Shown in pieces: positions 15,235 through 24,458 of a stretch of DNA of 25,712 nucleotides (the first letter of the stretch is position 1; every line of letters starts with the position of its first letter). Origin of the DNA: an uncultured Collinsella sp. (GTDB taxonomy: Bacteria > Actinomycetota > Coriobacteriia > Coriobacteriales > Coriobacteriaceae). Both the position numbers and the translations under genes were made by a program. Where the stretch lies: assembly GCA_937969105.1 (NCBI GenBank), contig CALBUZ010000078.1, forward strand, positions 1-25,712, read 5' to 3'. The notes under the pieces are model-generated. The model worked only from the letters and a program-made list of their open reading frames with translations, searched no databases and had not been told where the DNA came from.

Positions 15235-15243
15235 GGATATCAC

Positions 15244-15720
15244 CTATCCGATCCTCATGAGGCAGTTGCCAAACTCCACGAGGTCGCCATCGGCCACGCA
15301 GATCTCGAGAACCTCGCCATCCGCCTCTGCCGTCACCTCGTTGAGAACCTTCATGGCCTCGATGATGCAGAGGGTCTCGCCGGCCTTGACCTTGGAGCCC
15401 ACGTGCACAAACGGCTCGTCGCCCGGCGCCGGGGCAGCATAGAAAACGCCGACCATGGGAGCGGTCACCTCGGTGCCCTTAGGCTTCGGTGCGGCGGCAG
15501 GCGCCTGCGCGGCGGGCTCCGGTGCGGCGGCAGGCACGGCGACAGGAGCCACCGCCGGAGCAGTCACGGCACCCGGCATAGGCATGGGCACGGCAACCGG
15601 CTGCGCTGCACTCGCGCGCTCGAGCTCGACCGCAGTGCCATCGGGCTCCTCAACGCGTACGCGCGTGAGGCCGCGGTCCTCCATCACATCGGCTATCTCG
15701 GCAAGTCTTTTGGAATCCAT
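15244..15720 (-). CDS. accB: Acetyl-CoA carboxylase biotin carboxyl carrier protein
   Basis: AccB carries biotin between the carboxylase and carboxyltransferase sites. Of its 158 residues, about 40-80 are an alanine/proline-rich flexible linker. Residues 83-158 are the biotinyl domain. The acceptor is K124 in E-A-M-K-V-L-N-E, close to the usual E-A-M-K-M-M-N. The domain also shows the thumb-like segment before it (A-P-A-P-G-D-E-P-F). BirA, which would attach the biotin, is encoded just across the operon's control region. accB lies three bases after fabF and nine before fabZ. Confidence 0.97.
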   Translation of the reverse strand: MDSKRLAEIADVMEDRGLTRVRVEEPDGTAVELERASAAQPVAVPMPMPGAVTAPAVAPVAVPAAAPEPAAQAPAAAPKPKGTEVTAPMVGVFYAAPAPGDEPFVHVGSKVKAGETLCIIEAMKVLNEVTAEADGEVLEICVADGDLVEFGNCLMRIG

Positions 15721-15723
15721 GCT

Positions 15724-16971
15724 CTAGCTCCTCGTATATCTACGCAGCGCGATGGCGGCGTTGTGCCCGCCAAAGCCCAGGTTGGTCGAAAGCGCCCAGG
15801 TAAGATCGGCGCGGACCGCGCGATTGGGCGTGTAGTCAAGATCGCAGGCGGGATCGGGCGTGTGGTAGTTAATGGTCGGCGGCACCACGCCCTGCTCGAG
15901 CGCCATGGCGCAGGCCATAACCTCGATGGCACCCGTGGCACCGATCATGTGACCGGTCATCGACTTGGTCGACGAGACATGTGCGGCGCGCGCCGCGTCC
16001 TCGCCGAGCGCACGCTTAATGCCCGCCGTCTCGGACGAATCGTTGAGCTTGGTCGAGGTGCCGTGAGCGTTGATGTAGAGACCCTCGGAAGGCTTGACGT
16101 CGCCCTCGGCCACCGCCAGCGATATCGCACGGGCGATACCTGCCGCGTCCGGGTCGGGACTCGTGATGTGGTAGGCGTCATCGGTGTTGCCGTAGCCCAC
16201 GACCTCGGCATAAATGTGCGCACCGCGCGCCTGTGCATGCTCCATGCTCTCGAGTACGAGCACGCAGGCACCCTCGCCCATCACAAAGCCGTCGCGGTCT
16301 GCATCGAACGGGCGACAAGCCGTCGCGGGATCGGGGTTGGTGGTCAATGCGCGACAGGACGTAAAGCCTGCAACGGCATCGGGGATAATGGCCGCCTCGG
16401 CACCACCCGCAAGGATCGCGTCGGCATAGCCATGCTTGATGGCGCGGAACGCCTCGCCCACCGCATGGGCCGAGGTTGCGCACGCGGTCACCACGGGCAG
16501 GGTCGGGCCCTTTGCCTTGTGGCGGATTGCGATATTGCCCGATGCCATGTTGGGGATCATCATCGCGATCATATAGGGCGATGCGCGACGAGGCCCGCGA
16601 TCGGCGATCGTGTGGACGTTGTCGACAAGCGTCTGCATGCCGCCCACGCCTGAACCCACGTAGACGCCCAGGCGCTCGCGATCGATGGCGCCTTCGACAT
16701 CAAAGCCCGCATCGTGCATGGCCTCGTCCGAAGCCGCCATCGCAAACTGAACGCAGGGGTCGAGATGCTTGGCGTCACGCTTGCCAAAGTACTCGTTGCC
16801 GTCAAAGCCCTTGACCTCGGCCGCCACCTTGACGGCAAACGCATCGGTATCGAAGTGCGTGATCGGGCCGATGCCGCACGTGCCGGCGCACATGGCCGCC
16901 CAGGTGGCAAGCGCGGTGTTGCCGAGCGGCGACACGGCACCGATACCGGTGATTGCAACTCTCTGTTCCAT
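15724..16971 (-). CDS. fabF: 3-oxoacyl-ACP synthase II (FabF)
   Basis: FabF condenses malonyl-ACP with the growing acyl chain. Counting from the ATG at 16971 (415 residues), the catalytic triad is C164 in V-T-A-C-A-T-S-A, H303 in N-A-H-G-T-S-T, and H341 in S-M-T-G-H-M-I-G-A. These positions match E. coli FabF almost exactly. The start follows GAGGAG at a good distance; ATGs at 16974 and 16989 are also in frame but are too near or upstream of that site. It lies between fabG and accB on one transcript. Confidence 0.96.
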   Translation of the reverse strand: MEQRVAITGIGAVSPLGNTALATWAAMCAGTCGIGPITHFDTDAFAVKVAAEVKGFDGNEYFGKRDAKHLDPCVQFAMAASDEAMHDAGFDVEGAIDRERLGVYVGSGVGGMQTLVDNVHTIADRGPRRASPYMIAMMIPNMASGNIAIRHKAKGPTLPVVTACATSAHAVGEAFRAIKHGYADAILAGGAEAAIIPDAVAGFTSCRALTTNPDPATACRPFDADRDGFVMGEGACVLVLESMEHAQARGAHIYAEVVGYGNTDDAYHITSPDPDAAGIARAISLAVAEGDVKPSEGLYINAHGTSTKLNDSSETAGIKRALGEDAARAAHVSSTKSMTGHMIGATGAIEVMACAMALEQGVVPPTINYHTPDPACDLDYTPNRAVRADLTWALSTNLGFGGHNAAIALRRYTRS

Positions 16972-17010
16972 CATGGTCTCCTCATTCAAGCCGTTGTTCG
17001 GCCCTGGTTT

Positions 17011-17784
17011 CTACATCGCCATTCCGCCGTCGACGCGCACGACCTCACCCGTAATGTAGGCAGCCGCATCACTCGCCAAAAAGCGCACCACGCCGGCCAC
17101 TTCCTCGGGGCGCGCCATGCGCCTCAGGGGAATCTGCTCCTCGCACGCCACACGCACCTTATCCGATAGCTTTGCCGTCATATCGGTCTCGACAAACCCG
17201 GGGGCGACCGCGTTCACTCGTACGCCGCGGGGCGCAAGCTCGCGCGCCACCGCCTTGGTCAGGCCGATCACGCCCGCCTTGGAGGCAGCGTAGTTGGCTT
17301 GCCCGGCATTGCCCATCAGGCCCACAACCGAGCTCATGTTGACGACGCAGCCGCCGCGCTGGCGCATAAAGGTCTTGGTGAGCGCGCGCGTCATGTTAAA
17401 CGTTCCTTTAAGATTGACATCGAGCACGCGATCGAAGGCGTCATCGCCCATACGCATGAGCAGGCCATCGCGGGTGATGCCAGCGTTGTTGACGAGCGCC
17501 CAAATGGAGCCAAAGTCGTTGAGGACCGCTTCCACGCACGCGTTGACGGCAGCGGGGTCGGCCACGTCGCATTGATATGCGCGTGCCGCGGCGCCAGCCG
17601 CCTCGCAGGCTTCGCACGTCTCGCGCGCCGCATCGACGCTGCCGGCATAGACGACAGCGATATCAAAGCCGTCCTCCGCCAGACCGACAGCGCAGGCGCG
17701 GCCGATACCACGCGATCCGCCCGTGACCAGTGCCACGCGACGTGAGTCGTTGCGCTCGAGCGCGCCGTTGTTCAAGTTGCCCAT
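17011..17784 (-). CDS. fabG: 3-oxoacyl-ACP reductase FabG
   Basis: FabG reduces 3-oxoacyl-ACP with NADPH. The 257 residues are a classical short-chain dehydrogenase. The cofactor loop T-G-G-S-R-G-I-G is at 21-28, N-N-A-G at 99-102, and the catalytic S152, Y165 and K169 occur as M-S-S-V and Y-A-A-S-K. About 15 residues precede the Rossmann fold, more than in E. coli FabG, but no later start codon fits. AAAGGA stands before the ATG. The gene lies 30 bases after fabD. Confidence 0.96.
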   Translation of the reverse strand: MGNLNNGALERNDSRRVALVTGGSRGIGRACAVGLAEDGFDIAVVYAGSVDAARETCEACEAAGAAARAYQCDVADPAAVNACVEAVLNDFGSIWALVNNAGITRDGLLMRMGDDAFDRVLDVNLKGTFNMTRALTKTFMRQRGGCVVNMSSVVGLMGNAGQANYAASKAGVIGLTKAVARELAPRGVRVNAVAPGFVETDMTAKLSDKVRVACEEQIPLRRMARPEEVAGVVRFLASDAAAYITGEVVRVDGGMAM

Positions 17785-17814
17785 GTCATTCCTTTCGGGT
17801 TACAGCCCTGTGGA

Positions 17815-18741
17815 CTATGCGAGCTCGTCGACAATAGCTGCGACCTGCTCGGCCGTTTCGCACGAATACACGCGAACGTCGCTCAGCGTACGCTTGACCA
17901 GACCCGACAGCGTTTTGCCAGGTCCGACCTCAATAAACGTATCGATGCCCTGATCCTGCAGAGCATGCAGCGTGTCGACCCAGCGAACGGCATGGCTCAC
18001 CTGGTTGGCCAAGACATCCGATGCCGCTCGCGGGTCCGCCGGATAGGGCGCCGCTGTCATGTTTGCCATGACCGGAATCAGCAGCGGAAACGGCGCGTGG
18101 CCGGCTTGGATATATGTCGCCAGCCCCTCAGTCGCCTCGGCCATATAGGGGCTATGAAATGCACCCGACACCGCGACTTTCATAGCGCGGCCGCCAGCCT
18201 CTTTTACGAGGACGTCGAGCTCCTGCAGCGCCTCGGGCGCTCCGGCAACAACCGTCTGCTGCGGGCTGTTGTAGTTGACCGGCCAGCAATCCTCGCCGGC
18301 CCGTGCAGCCAAGTTCTCGACTTGCGCCGCATCGAGCTTGATGACGGCGCGCATGCCGCCCGGATGGCGTTCGGCAGCCGCGGCCATCAGCGCCGCGCGC
18401 TCGCACACGAGCTCAAAGCCCGCTCGCGTATCGAACGCTCCCGCAAAGGTGAGCGCGGCGACCTCGCCCAGCGAGAATCCTGCACAGGCGGCAGGCACCA
18501 CGCCGCGCTCGCGCAGGGCGGCAGCCGCTGCCAGGTCGTGAACGAACACGCACGGCTGCGTATTCTCGGTCTGTGACAGCTCCTCCTTGGAGGCACTCCG
18601 GCACTGCTCGCTGGTCCCCGGGCGCACCTCGTCGGCAATGGCGAACACCTCGGCAGCCGCCGGCGATGCTTCGATAAGGTCGACGCCCATCGCGGGATGC
18701 TGGGCACCCTGGCCTGCAAACAGAAACGCTACGCTACCCAT
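17815..18741 (-). CDS. fabD: Malonyl-CoA:ACP transacylase FabD
   Basis: FabD moves malonyl groups from CoA to AcpP. The 308 residues start with the family pattern F-L-F-A-G-Q-G-A-Q at 6-14. The nucleophile is S90 in G-F-S-L-G-E; many homologues have histidine before this serine (G-H-S-L-G), while streptococcal enzymes have leucine, so the change is tolerated. The C-terminal part has G-A-F-H-S-P-Y-M and E-V-G-P-G-K. The ATG overlaps the end of fabK by 13 bases, so translation is likely coupled. Confidence 0.96.
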   Translation of the reverse strand: MGSVAFLFAGQGAQHPAMGVDLIEASPAAAEVFAIADEVRPGTSEQCRSASKEELSQTENTQPCVFVHDLAAAAALRERGVVPAACAGFSLGEVAALTFAGAFDTRAGFELVCERAALMAAAAERHPGGMRAVIKLDAAQVENLAARAGEDCWPVNYNSPQQTVVAGAPEALQELDVLVKEAGGRAMKVAVSGAFHSPYMAEATEGLATYIQAGHAPFPLLIPVMANMTAAPYPADPRAASDVLANQVSHAVRWVDTLHALQDQGIDTFIEVGPGKTLSGLVKRTLSDVRVYSCETAEQVAAIVDELA

Positions 18742-19673
18742 GCGGACGCACCCTTCAGGACATGCTCGGCGCCATCGACCAGGTCGTCAATGATTTCGCG
18801 TGCGCTCTGGCGCTCGTTGACCATGCCGGCAATCTGTCCACACAAAAACGAACCCTCTTCGTAGTTGCCGTCCTTGGCGGCCTTACGCAGCGCACCGGTT
18901 CCCATAGCACCGAGCTCCTCGGCACTCGCGCCGGAACCCTCGCTCTTGGCATAGGCGTTGGTGAAGGGGCTCTTGAGGGCGCGCACTGGATGTCCCGTCG
19001 AGCGACCGGTCGCACGCGTCGAAGTGTCGTTGGCCTTCAGGACCATCTCTTTGTACTGCTCCGAGACGGTGCACTCGTCTGCGACCAGAAAGCGCGTACC
19101 CACCTGGACGCCGGCGGCACCGAGCATAAAGGCCGCTGCCACGCCGCGACCATCGGCGATACCGCCAGCTGCCACAACGGGGATATCGACCGCGTCGACG
19201 ACCTGCGGAACGAGCGCCATCGTCGATGTCTCGCCAATATGTCCACCCGATTCGGTGCCTTCGGCAACCACGGCGGTGGCTCCACGACGTGCCACGAGGC
19301 GCGCCAGCGCCACCGAGGCAACGACCGGGATGACCTTGATGCCCGCCTCGTTCCACGCCTTCATGTACTTGGCGGGATTGCCGGCACCCGTCACGACGAC
19401 CGACACCCGCTCGTCAATCACGACCTGGGCGACCTCGTCGGCGAACGGGCTCATGAGCATGACGTTGACGCCAAAGGGCCTATCCGTCCTGGCGCGCAGC
19501 TCGTGAATCTGGTCGCGCAGCCAGTTGGCGTCGGCGTTCATGGCCGCAATGATGCCTAAGCCACCCGCCTCGGACACTGCGGACGCCAGCGAGGCATCGG
19601 CAATCCAGGCCATACCGCCCTGGAACACGGGCTTTTCGATGCCGAGCAGATCGCAGAGAGGAGTCTTGAGCAT
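18729..19673 (-). CDS. fabK: Flavin-dependent enoyl-ACP reductase II (FabK)
   Basis: FabK carries out the last reduction of each elongation cycle with FMN and NAD(P)H. The 314 residues form a TIM-barrel flavoprotein of the nitronate monooxygenase fold. Marks are F-Q-G-G-M-A-W near 17-23, E-G-T-E-S-G-G-H-I-G around 138-147, and the phosphate-binding A-A-G-G-I-A-D-G. Its position between acpP and fabD argues for FabK rather than a nitronate monooxygenase. FabK enzymes are not inhibited by triclosan, unlike most FabI. It starts two bases after acpP. Confidence 0.95.
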   Translation of the reverse strand: MLKTPLCDLLGIEKPVFQGGMAWIADASLASAVSEAGGLGIIAAMNADANWLRDQIHELRARTDRPFGVNVMLMSPFADEVAQVVIDERVSVVVTGAGNPAKYMKAWNEAGIKVIPVVASVALARLVARRGATAVVAEGTESGGHIGETSTMALVPQVVDAVDIPVVAAGGIADGRGVAAAFMLGAAGVQVGTRFLVADECTVSEQYKEMVLKANDTSTRATGRSTGHPVRALKSPFTNAYAKSEGSGASAEELGAMGTGALRKAAKDGNYEEGSFLCGQIAGMVNERQSAREIIDDLVDGAEHVLKGASAWVA

Positions 19674-19675
19674 CT

Positions 19676-19912
19676 CTACTTCTCCAATGCCGCCTCGACC
19701 GTATCGGCGAACTCGCCGACCGTCTTGGGGTTCTCCTCGGTATCGAGCTGGATGCCAAACTCGTCCTCGACGGCGACGAGGATCTCGACGGTGCCCAGGC
19801 TGTCGAGACCAATCTCCTCGAGCGTGGACTCGGGCTTCATCTCGACGTCGTCAAGGCCGGCGGTCTCGCGGATAACGTCGCAAACGCGCTCGAAGGTCTT
19901 CTGATCTGCCAT
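19676..19912 (-). CDS. acpP: Acyl carrier protein
   Basis: AcpP carries the growing acyl chain on 4'-phosphopantetheine. The 78-residue acidic protein has the attachment serine S38 in G-L-D-S-L-G-T-V-E, with the usual four-helix length. The valine at the third residue after this motif's glycine differs slightly from the common D-S-L-D-T-V-E form, since glycine replaces the second aspartate. The gene lies 49 bases after fabH and two before fabK. Its product serves every Fab enzyme encoded downstream. Confidence 0.97.
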   Translation of the reverse strand: MADQKTFERVCDVIRETAGLDDVEMKPESTLEEIGLDSLGTVEILVAVEDEFGIQLDTEENPKTVGEFADTVEAALEK

Positions 19913-19961
19913 GGTAGTTCTCCTTTGTTTGTGCCCTAGGGGCGTTTTTTCCTATGTGCAA

Positions 19962-20921
19962 CTACTTCCAACGAAGCAGGTAGCCACCTATATCCAGACC
20001 GGCGCCAAATCCAACCAAGGCGATGGTGTCACCCGTGCGAAGTGCACCGGCGTTTGCCAGCCGGTCGAGGGCAAGCGGAATGCATGCGCTCGAAATGTTG
20101 CCGGTCTCGCGCAACGTGCGAACCACGCGCTCGTCCGGCACGCCCAGGCGCTTGACCGCCTGGCTCAGGATTCGTTCGTTAGCCTGATGGAATACAAAAT
20201 GATCGATGTCTTCGACCGAAATGCCCGCATCGATCGCAAGCTTATGGACCGTGTCGCAGATGGCGTTGACGCCGAACTTGAACACGCGGCGGCCATTCAT
20301 GGACAGCACGCTCGCGCTATCTGCGGAGGCCTTAAACGGCGAGGTGCCGACCAGGCCGGGAACGCGCAACGTCTCGACGTCGGGTGCCGTCGAAAGCTCA
20401 ACGGCAAGGGGGCTGTCTCCCCCAGCCCCAATCACTGCGGCGCCTGCCCCATCGCCAAAGAGCACGCAGGTGGCGCGGTCGGTCCAGTCGAGCGCGCGCG
20501 TCATCTGCTCGGCTGCAACGACCAGCACGTGCTCGGCACGACCGCGGGCGATATAGCCCTCGGCGACATCGAGCGCAAATACGAAGCCGGCGCAGGCCGC
20601 CGAGACATCGAAGGCAGGGCACGTCGCGCCAAGTCGCTCAGCAACGGCACACGCCTCAGCGGGAACAAGGTGGTCACCCGTCGTCGTCGAACAGACGATC
20701 AGATCCAGCTGGCTCGCGTCGATTCCGGACACCTGGAGTGCCCGCTCGCTCGCCGCTACGGCAAGGTCGTCAAGTGACTCGGTGGTGCAGACGTGACGGC
20801 TCTTGATACCTGTGCGGGTAAAAATCCACTCATCCGAGGTATCGAGGAACTCAGACAGCTCGTCATTAGAAACACTGCGCTTAGGAAGCGCCGAGCCTGT
20901 TCCAAGAATCGTGAAACCCAT
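19962..20921 (-). CDS. fabH: 3-oxoacyl-ACP synthase III (FabH)
   Basis: FabH starts fatty acid synthesis by condensing an acyl-CoA primer with malonyl-ACP. From the ATG at 20921 the protein has 319 residues. The triad is C110 in S-A-A-C-A-G-F, H245 in F-H-Q-A-N-E-R and N275 in E-T-G-N-I-S-S-A, almost the same positions as in E. coli. AAAGGAGG stands six bases before this ATG; an upstream in-frame start at 20978 would put coding sequence over the operator repeats and is rejected. It is the first gene of the fatty acid operon. Primer preference (acetyl or branched) cannot be read from the sequence. Confidence 0.96.
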   Translation of the reverse strand: MGFTILGTGSALPKRSVSNDELSEFLDTSDEWIFTRTGIKSRHVCTTESLDDLAVAASERALQVSGIDASQLDLIVCSTTTGDHLVPAEACAVAERLGATCPAFDVSAACAGFVFALDVAEGYIARGRAEHVLVVAAEQMTRALDWTDRATCVLFGDGAGAAVIGAGGDSPLAVELSTAPDVETLRVPGLVGTSPFKASADSASVLSMNGRRVFKFGVNAICDTVHKLAIDAGISVEDIDHFVFHQANERILSQAVKRLGVPDERVVRTLRETGNISSACIPLALDRLANAGALRTGDTIALVGFGAGLDIGGYLLRWK

Positions 20922-20938
20922 CACTAACCTCCTTTGGA

Positions 20939-20956
20939 TTGTTGACGTGTTTACAT
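20939..20956. promoter_or_regulatory. Operator-like repeat 1 upstream of fabH
   Basis: TTGTTGACGTGTTTACAT differs at one base from the repeat at 20987-21004. It lies 18 bases before the fabH start and just downstream of a possible -10 box. The sequence is a degenerate palindrome centred on the GT of ACGTGT. It is unlike the known FapR or FabT boxes. Confidence 0.6.
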
Positions 20957-20966
20957 CGACCAAGAG

Positions 20967-20972
20967 AGGATA
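20967..20972 (-). promoter_or_regulatory. Possible -10 box of the fabH operon
   Basis: On the minus strand this reads TATCCT, identical to the -10 box of the rpsL promoter. The -35 position falls in the distal operator repeat and is not close to consensus, so this promoter is tentative. It would be bracketed by the two operator-like repeats. Confidence 0.4.
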
Positions 20973-20986
20973 GCGCATTTTAGTCG

Positions 20987-21004
20987 TTGTTGACGTGTTA
21001 ACAT
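20987..21004. promoter_or_regulatory. Operator-like repeat 2 between fabH and birA
   Basis: TTGTTGACGTGTTAACAT is the better palindrome of the pair: TGTTGAC and GTTAACA are reverse complements except at one position, around a two-base centre. It starts 48 bases from repeat 1 and about 94 bases before the birA start. One regulator could control both directions from here. Confidence 0.6.
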
Positions 21005-21097
21005 TAAATTGTCCAAATGCGACAAAGGCTTCACATTGTGTCTGCCTCTCGACACCCTTGCGTTATTCACTTATCCATTAAGGAGGTAGCAGCCGTT

Positions 21098-21874
21098 ATG
21101 GATGCCAAATTTACGATAGTCGACGTAACCGGATCGACCAACGATGACCTGCTCGAAGCAGGAAAACAGGGAGCGCCGCACGGCACAGGACTTGCCGCAC
21201 GGGCTCAGACAGCAGGACGCGGCCGGCGCGGCCACAAGTGGGATTCAACCGCCGGTAACCTATTGCTTTCGATCGTCCTGCGTCCATGCGTTAATCCAGC
21301 AAAGTACTCTGGTCTTGCCGCCGTCAGCGGCCTAGCGGTGCTCGAGGCGCTCGAAAAGCAGGGTCTTGCAAGCGAGATTGGCCTCAAATGGCCCAACGAC
21401 CTGGTCGCGCGAGGACGCAAGCTCGGCGGCATTCTGGTCGAGGCCGGACGCGATAACGAAGGCAACCCCTTTGCGGTCTGTGGCATCGGCGTTAACGTGA
21501 ACTATGTGCCCGCGGAGGTTCCCGATGGCGGCCTGCCAGCAATCGGCCTGTCAGACCTCAACAAGAACGTTCCCGCCGTCGAAATGCTCCTCGATGAGGT
21601 CTATCACGCAGTTATAGACGCTGTAGATGCCTGGGCAGATCGCCTCAACGCCAAGGAAGAAGACGCCGGTCCGCTCGCGCCCGTCCACGACGAATATATC
21701 GCTCACCTCAATTGGATCGGGGAGCACGTTATCGCCCGCTCCCCCGCTGAGGACGAGCTGGCGCGTGGCATCTTTAAAACGGTCGATGGCTTTGGTCGCG
21801 CGTGCATCGAAACGGAAGACGGCTTTCGATCCTTCCATTTTGAGGAGGCATCGCTGCGTCCCTTGAGCGAATAG
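21098..21874 (+). CDS. birA: Biotin--[acetyl-CoA carboxylase] ligase, short form without HTH
   Basis: BirA activates biotin to biotinyl-AMP and attaches it to the AccB lysine. The 258 residues hold the catalytic domain, with G-S-T-N-D-D at 12-17, the biotin-binding G-R-G-R-R-G-H-K-W at 40-48, K-W-P-N-D at 97-101 and K-L-G-G-I-L-V-E at 108-115, then the small C-terminal domain. The N-terminal DNA-binding domain of E. coli BirA is absent, so this should be a pure enzyme. The ATG at 21098 is supported by AAGGAGG 11 bases upstream. It is the only confident plus-strand gene and is divergent from the fatty acid operon that makes its substrate. Confidence 0.95.
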   Translation: MDAKFTIVDVTGSTNDDLLEAGKQGAPHGTGLAARAQTAGRGRRGHKWDSTAGNLLLSIVLRPCVNPAKYSGLAAVSGLAVLEALEKQGLASEIGLKWPNDLVARGRKLGGILVEAGRDNEGNPFAVCGIGVNVNYVPAEVPDGGLPAIGLSDLNKNVPAVEMLLDEVYHAVIDAVDAWADRLNAKEEDAGPLAPVHDEYIAHLNWIGEHVIARSPAEDELARGIFKTVDGFGRACIETEDGFRSFHFEEASLRPLSE

Positions 21875-21933
21875 GGCGCCGCAACCACCTACTCGGCAGC
21901 ATTACCCCGCAGTCCAAACCATCATTCAAAACA

Positions 21934-21970
21934 AAAGGGCCCCGCTGCCGTTACGGCAGCGGGGCCCTTT
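21934..21970. terminator. Bidirectional terminator between birA and rpsJ
   Basis: A perfect 14-bp GC-rich stem (21937-21950 with 21954-21967) closes a three-base loop. It is flanked by AAA on one side and TTT on the other, with more A residues upstream. It can end transcripts from both directions: birA on the plus strand and the str operon on the minus strand. Confidence 0.92.
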
Positions 21971-21989
21971 AAGCTATGAGCGATATCGC

Positions 21990-22298
21990 TTAGAGCTTGA
22001 TGTCGATGTCGACGCCAGCGGGGAGGTCGAGACGCATGAGCGAATCAACGGTGCCCGAGGTGGGGTCGAGGATGTCGATGAGGCGCTTGTGGGTGCGCAT
22101 CTCGAACTGCTCACGGGAGTCCTTGTTCACGTGCGGCGAGCGGATAACCGTGTACAGGTTGCGCTCGGTGGGCAGGGGGACAGGACCGGAAACGCGAGCG
22201 CCGGTCTTCTGAGCGGTCTCGACGATGAGCTTCGCGGACTGATCGACGACCTCGTGATCATAGCCCTTGAGGCGAATGCGGATCTTCTGGGTAGCCAA
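21990..22298 (-). CDS. rpsJ: 30S ribosomal protein S10
   Basis: S10 is in the 30S head and also acts with NusB in transcription antitermination. The 102 residues match throughout: [11 protein letters not shown] near the start, G-P-V-P-L-P-T-E near 39-46, and the [12 protein letters not shown] segment. The start codon is TTG, with GGAGG six bases before it. In most bacteria rpsJ heads the operon with rplC; here it ends the rpsL-rpsG-fusA operon and is about 14 kb from rplC. A strong terminator follows. Confidence 0.97.
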   Translation of the reverse strand: MATQKIRIRLKGYDHEVVDQSAKLIVETAQKTGARVSGPVPLPTERNLYTVIRSPHVNKDSREQFEMRTHKRLIDILDPTSGTVDSLMRLDLPAGVDIDIKL

Positions 22299-22358
22299 CT
22301 TAAACCTCCAAAGAGTGCGAGAGATGTTCTCGCGGATTACGTAACAGGGAGCTCGAAC

Positions 22359-24458
22359 TTAAGCGTTCTTGCTCATGACCTCGTCCACGATGGACTTGGG
22401 CGCGGGCTCATAAGAGTCGAACTGCATCGTGTAGGATGCACGGCCCTGGGTCTGGGAGCGAAGGTCGGTAGCGTAACCGAACATCTCGCCCAGCGGCACC
22501 TTGGCACGGATGAGCTTGCTGTTCTTGCGATCCTCCATGCCCTCGATCTTGCCGCGGCGACCGGAGAGGTTGCCCATAACGTCGCCCATGTACTGCTCGG
22601 GAGTCTCGACCTCGACAGCCATGATCGGCTCGAGCAGCTGCGGATCGGACTTCTTGAGGGCGTCCTTGATAGCCATGGAACCGGCGATCTTGAAGGCGGC
22701 CTCGGAGGAGTCGACCTCGTGGTAAGAACCGTCGAACAGGGTGACCTTAACGTCGAGGACCGGGAAGCCGGCGATAACACCGGTGTTCAGGGCCTCCTGG
22801 ATGCCCTTGTCGATGGACGGGATGTACTCCTTGGGCACGACGCCGCCGACGATAGCGTTGACGAACTCGTAGCCGAAGCCCTCCTCCATCTTCTCGAGCT
22901 TGATGACGGCGTGGCCGTACTGACCGCGACCGCCGGACTGACGGACGAACTTGCCCTCAGCCTTCTCGACGTCGTGACCAGCGGTCTCGCGGTAGGCAAC
23001 CTGGGGCTTACCGACGTTAGCGTCAACCTTGAACTCGCGGAGCAGACGGTCGACGATGATCTCGAGGTGCAGCTCGCCCATGCCGGCGATGATGGTCTGG
23101 CCGGTCTCGTGGTTGGTGGACACCTGGAAGGTCGGGTCCTCCTCGGCGAGCTTGGTCAGAGCCAGGGACATCTTGTCCTGCTCGGCCTTGGTCTTGGGCT
23201 CGATGGCAACGTCGATAACGGGCTTAGCGAACTCAATCTTCTCGAGGACGATCTCCTTGCCCTCTTCGCACAGGGTGTCACCGGTGGTGGAGTTCTTGAA
23301 GCCGACGCAAGCGACGATGTCGCCGGCGGCAGCGTCGTCACGGTCGATACGCTCGGCGGCGTTCATCTCGAGGATGCGGCCGAGGCGCTCGCGCTGACCG
23401 TTGGAAGCGTTGACCACGTAGGAGCCGGACTCGGCGCGGCCGGAGTAAACGCGGACGTAGGTGAGCTTACCGACGAACGGGTCGGTCATGATCTTGAAGA
23501 CCAGGCCGGAGAAGGGCTCGTCGAAGGAAGGATGACGCTGGATCTCCTCGCCGGTGTCCGGATCGGTACCGGTGACGGCCTCGACGTCGAGCGGGCTGGG
23601 CAGGTAGTCGACGACAGCGTCGAGCAGCTCCTGAACGCCCTTGTTCTTGTAGGCGGAACCCACGAAGACGAGGTTGAGCTCGTTGGCCAGAACGCCCTTG
23701 CGCAGAGCAGCCTTGAGCTCCTCGACGGTGAAGTCCTCCTCCATGAGGATCTTCTCCATGAGCTCGTCGTCAAAGCTGGCAGCAGCGTCGAGGAGCTCCT
23801 CGCGCTTGGTGGCAGCGATGTCGGCAAACTCAGCCGGGATCTCGTCCATCGGCTCGGGGTAGGTCATACCCTTCTCGTCGGCCTTGAAGTCCCATGCAGT
23901 CATGGTAACGAGGTCGATGACGCCCCAGAAGTTGTCCTCGGCGCCCATCGGGACCTGAGCGGCCACGGCGTTAGCGTCGAGACGATCCTTCATGGTCTCG
24001 ATAGCGTTGAAGAAGTCAGCGCCCACGCGGTCATACTTGTTGATGAAGGCGATGCGGGGGACGTTGAAGGTGGAAGCCTGACGCCAAACGGTCTCAGACT
24101 GGGGCTGAACGCCGGCAACGGCGTCGAAGACGGCGACAGCGCCATCGAGGACGCGCAGGCAGCGCTCGACCTCGGCGGTGAAGTCAACGTGGCCCGGGGT
24201 GTCGATGATCTGGATGCGGTAGTCCTTACCGTCCTTGTTCCAGAAGCACGTGGTAGCAGCGGAGGTAATGGTTACGCCGCGCTCCTGCTCCTGAACCATC
24301 CAGTCCATGGTGGCAGCGCCCTCATGGACCTCACCGATCTTGTGGGTCTTACCGGTGTAGTAAAGAATACGCTCGGTCGTGGTGGTCTTACCGGCATCGA
24401 TGTGGGCCATGATGCCGATGTTACGGGTATCGGAAAGCTTGTACTTAGGCTTAGCCAT
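22359..24458 (-). CDS. fusA: Elongation factor G
   Basis: EF-G is the GTPase that drives translocation and, with RRF, ribosome recycling. The 699 residues carry the P-loop A-H-I-D-A-G-K-T at 18-25, switch II D-T-P-G-H at 86-90 and N-K-Y-D at 140-143 as the guanine-specificity motif, where N-K-M-D is more usual. The remaining domains are complete and the length is typical (690-705). It lies 19 bases after rpsG. No tuf gene follows, contrary to the common str operon order. Confidence 0.97.
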   Translation of the reverse strand: MAKPKYKLSDTRNIGIMAHIDAGKTTTTERILYYTGKTHKIGEVHEGAATMDWMVQEQERGVTITSAATTCFWNKDGKDYRIQIIDTPGHVDFTAEVERCLRVLDGAVAVFDAVAGVQPQSETVWRQASTFNVPRIAFINKYDRVGADFFNAIETMKDRLDANAVAAQVPMGAEDNFWGVIDLVTMTAWDFKADEKGMTYPEPMDEIPAEFADIAATKREELLDAAASFDDELMEKILMEEDFTVEELKAALRKGVLANELNLVFVGSAYKNKGVQELLDAVVDYLPSPLDVEAVTGTDPDTGEEIQRHPSFDEPFSGLVFKIMTDPFVGKLTYVRVYSGRAESGSYVVNASNGQRERLGRILEMNAAERIDRDDAAAGDIVACVGFKNSTTGDTLCEEGKEIVLEKIEFAKPVIDVAIEPKTKAEQDKMSLALTKLAEEDPTFQVSTNHETGQTIIAGMGELHLEIIVDRLLREFKVDANVGKPQVAYRETAGHDVEKAEGKFVRQSGGRGQYGHAVIKLEKMEEGFGYEFVNAIVGGVVPKEYIPSIDKGIQEALNTGVIAGFPVLDVKVTLFDGSYHEVDSSEAAFKIAGSMAIKDALKKSDPQLLEPIMAVEVETPEQYMGDVMGNLSGRRGKIEGMEDRKNSKLIRAKVPLGEMFGYATDLRSQTQGRASYTMQFDSYEPAPKSIVDEVMSKNA

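Noticed and set aside
18729..19673. fabK as a nitronate monooxygenase
   Set aside because: The fold is shared, but the position between acpP and fabD and the absence of any other enoyl-ACP reductase gene in the cluster support FabK.
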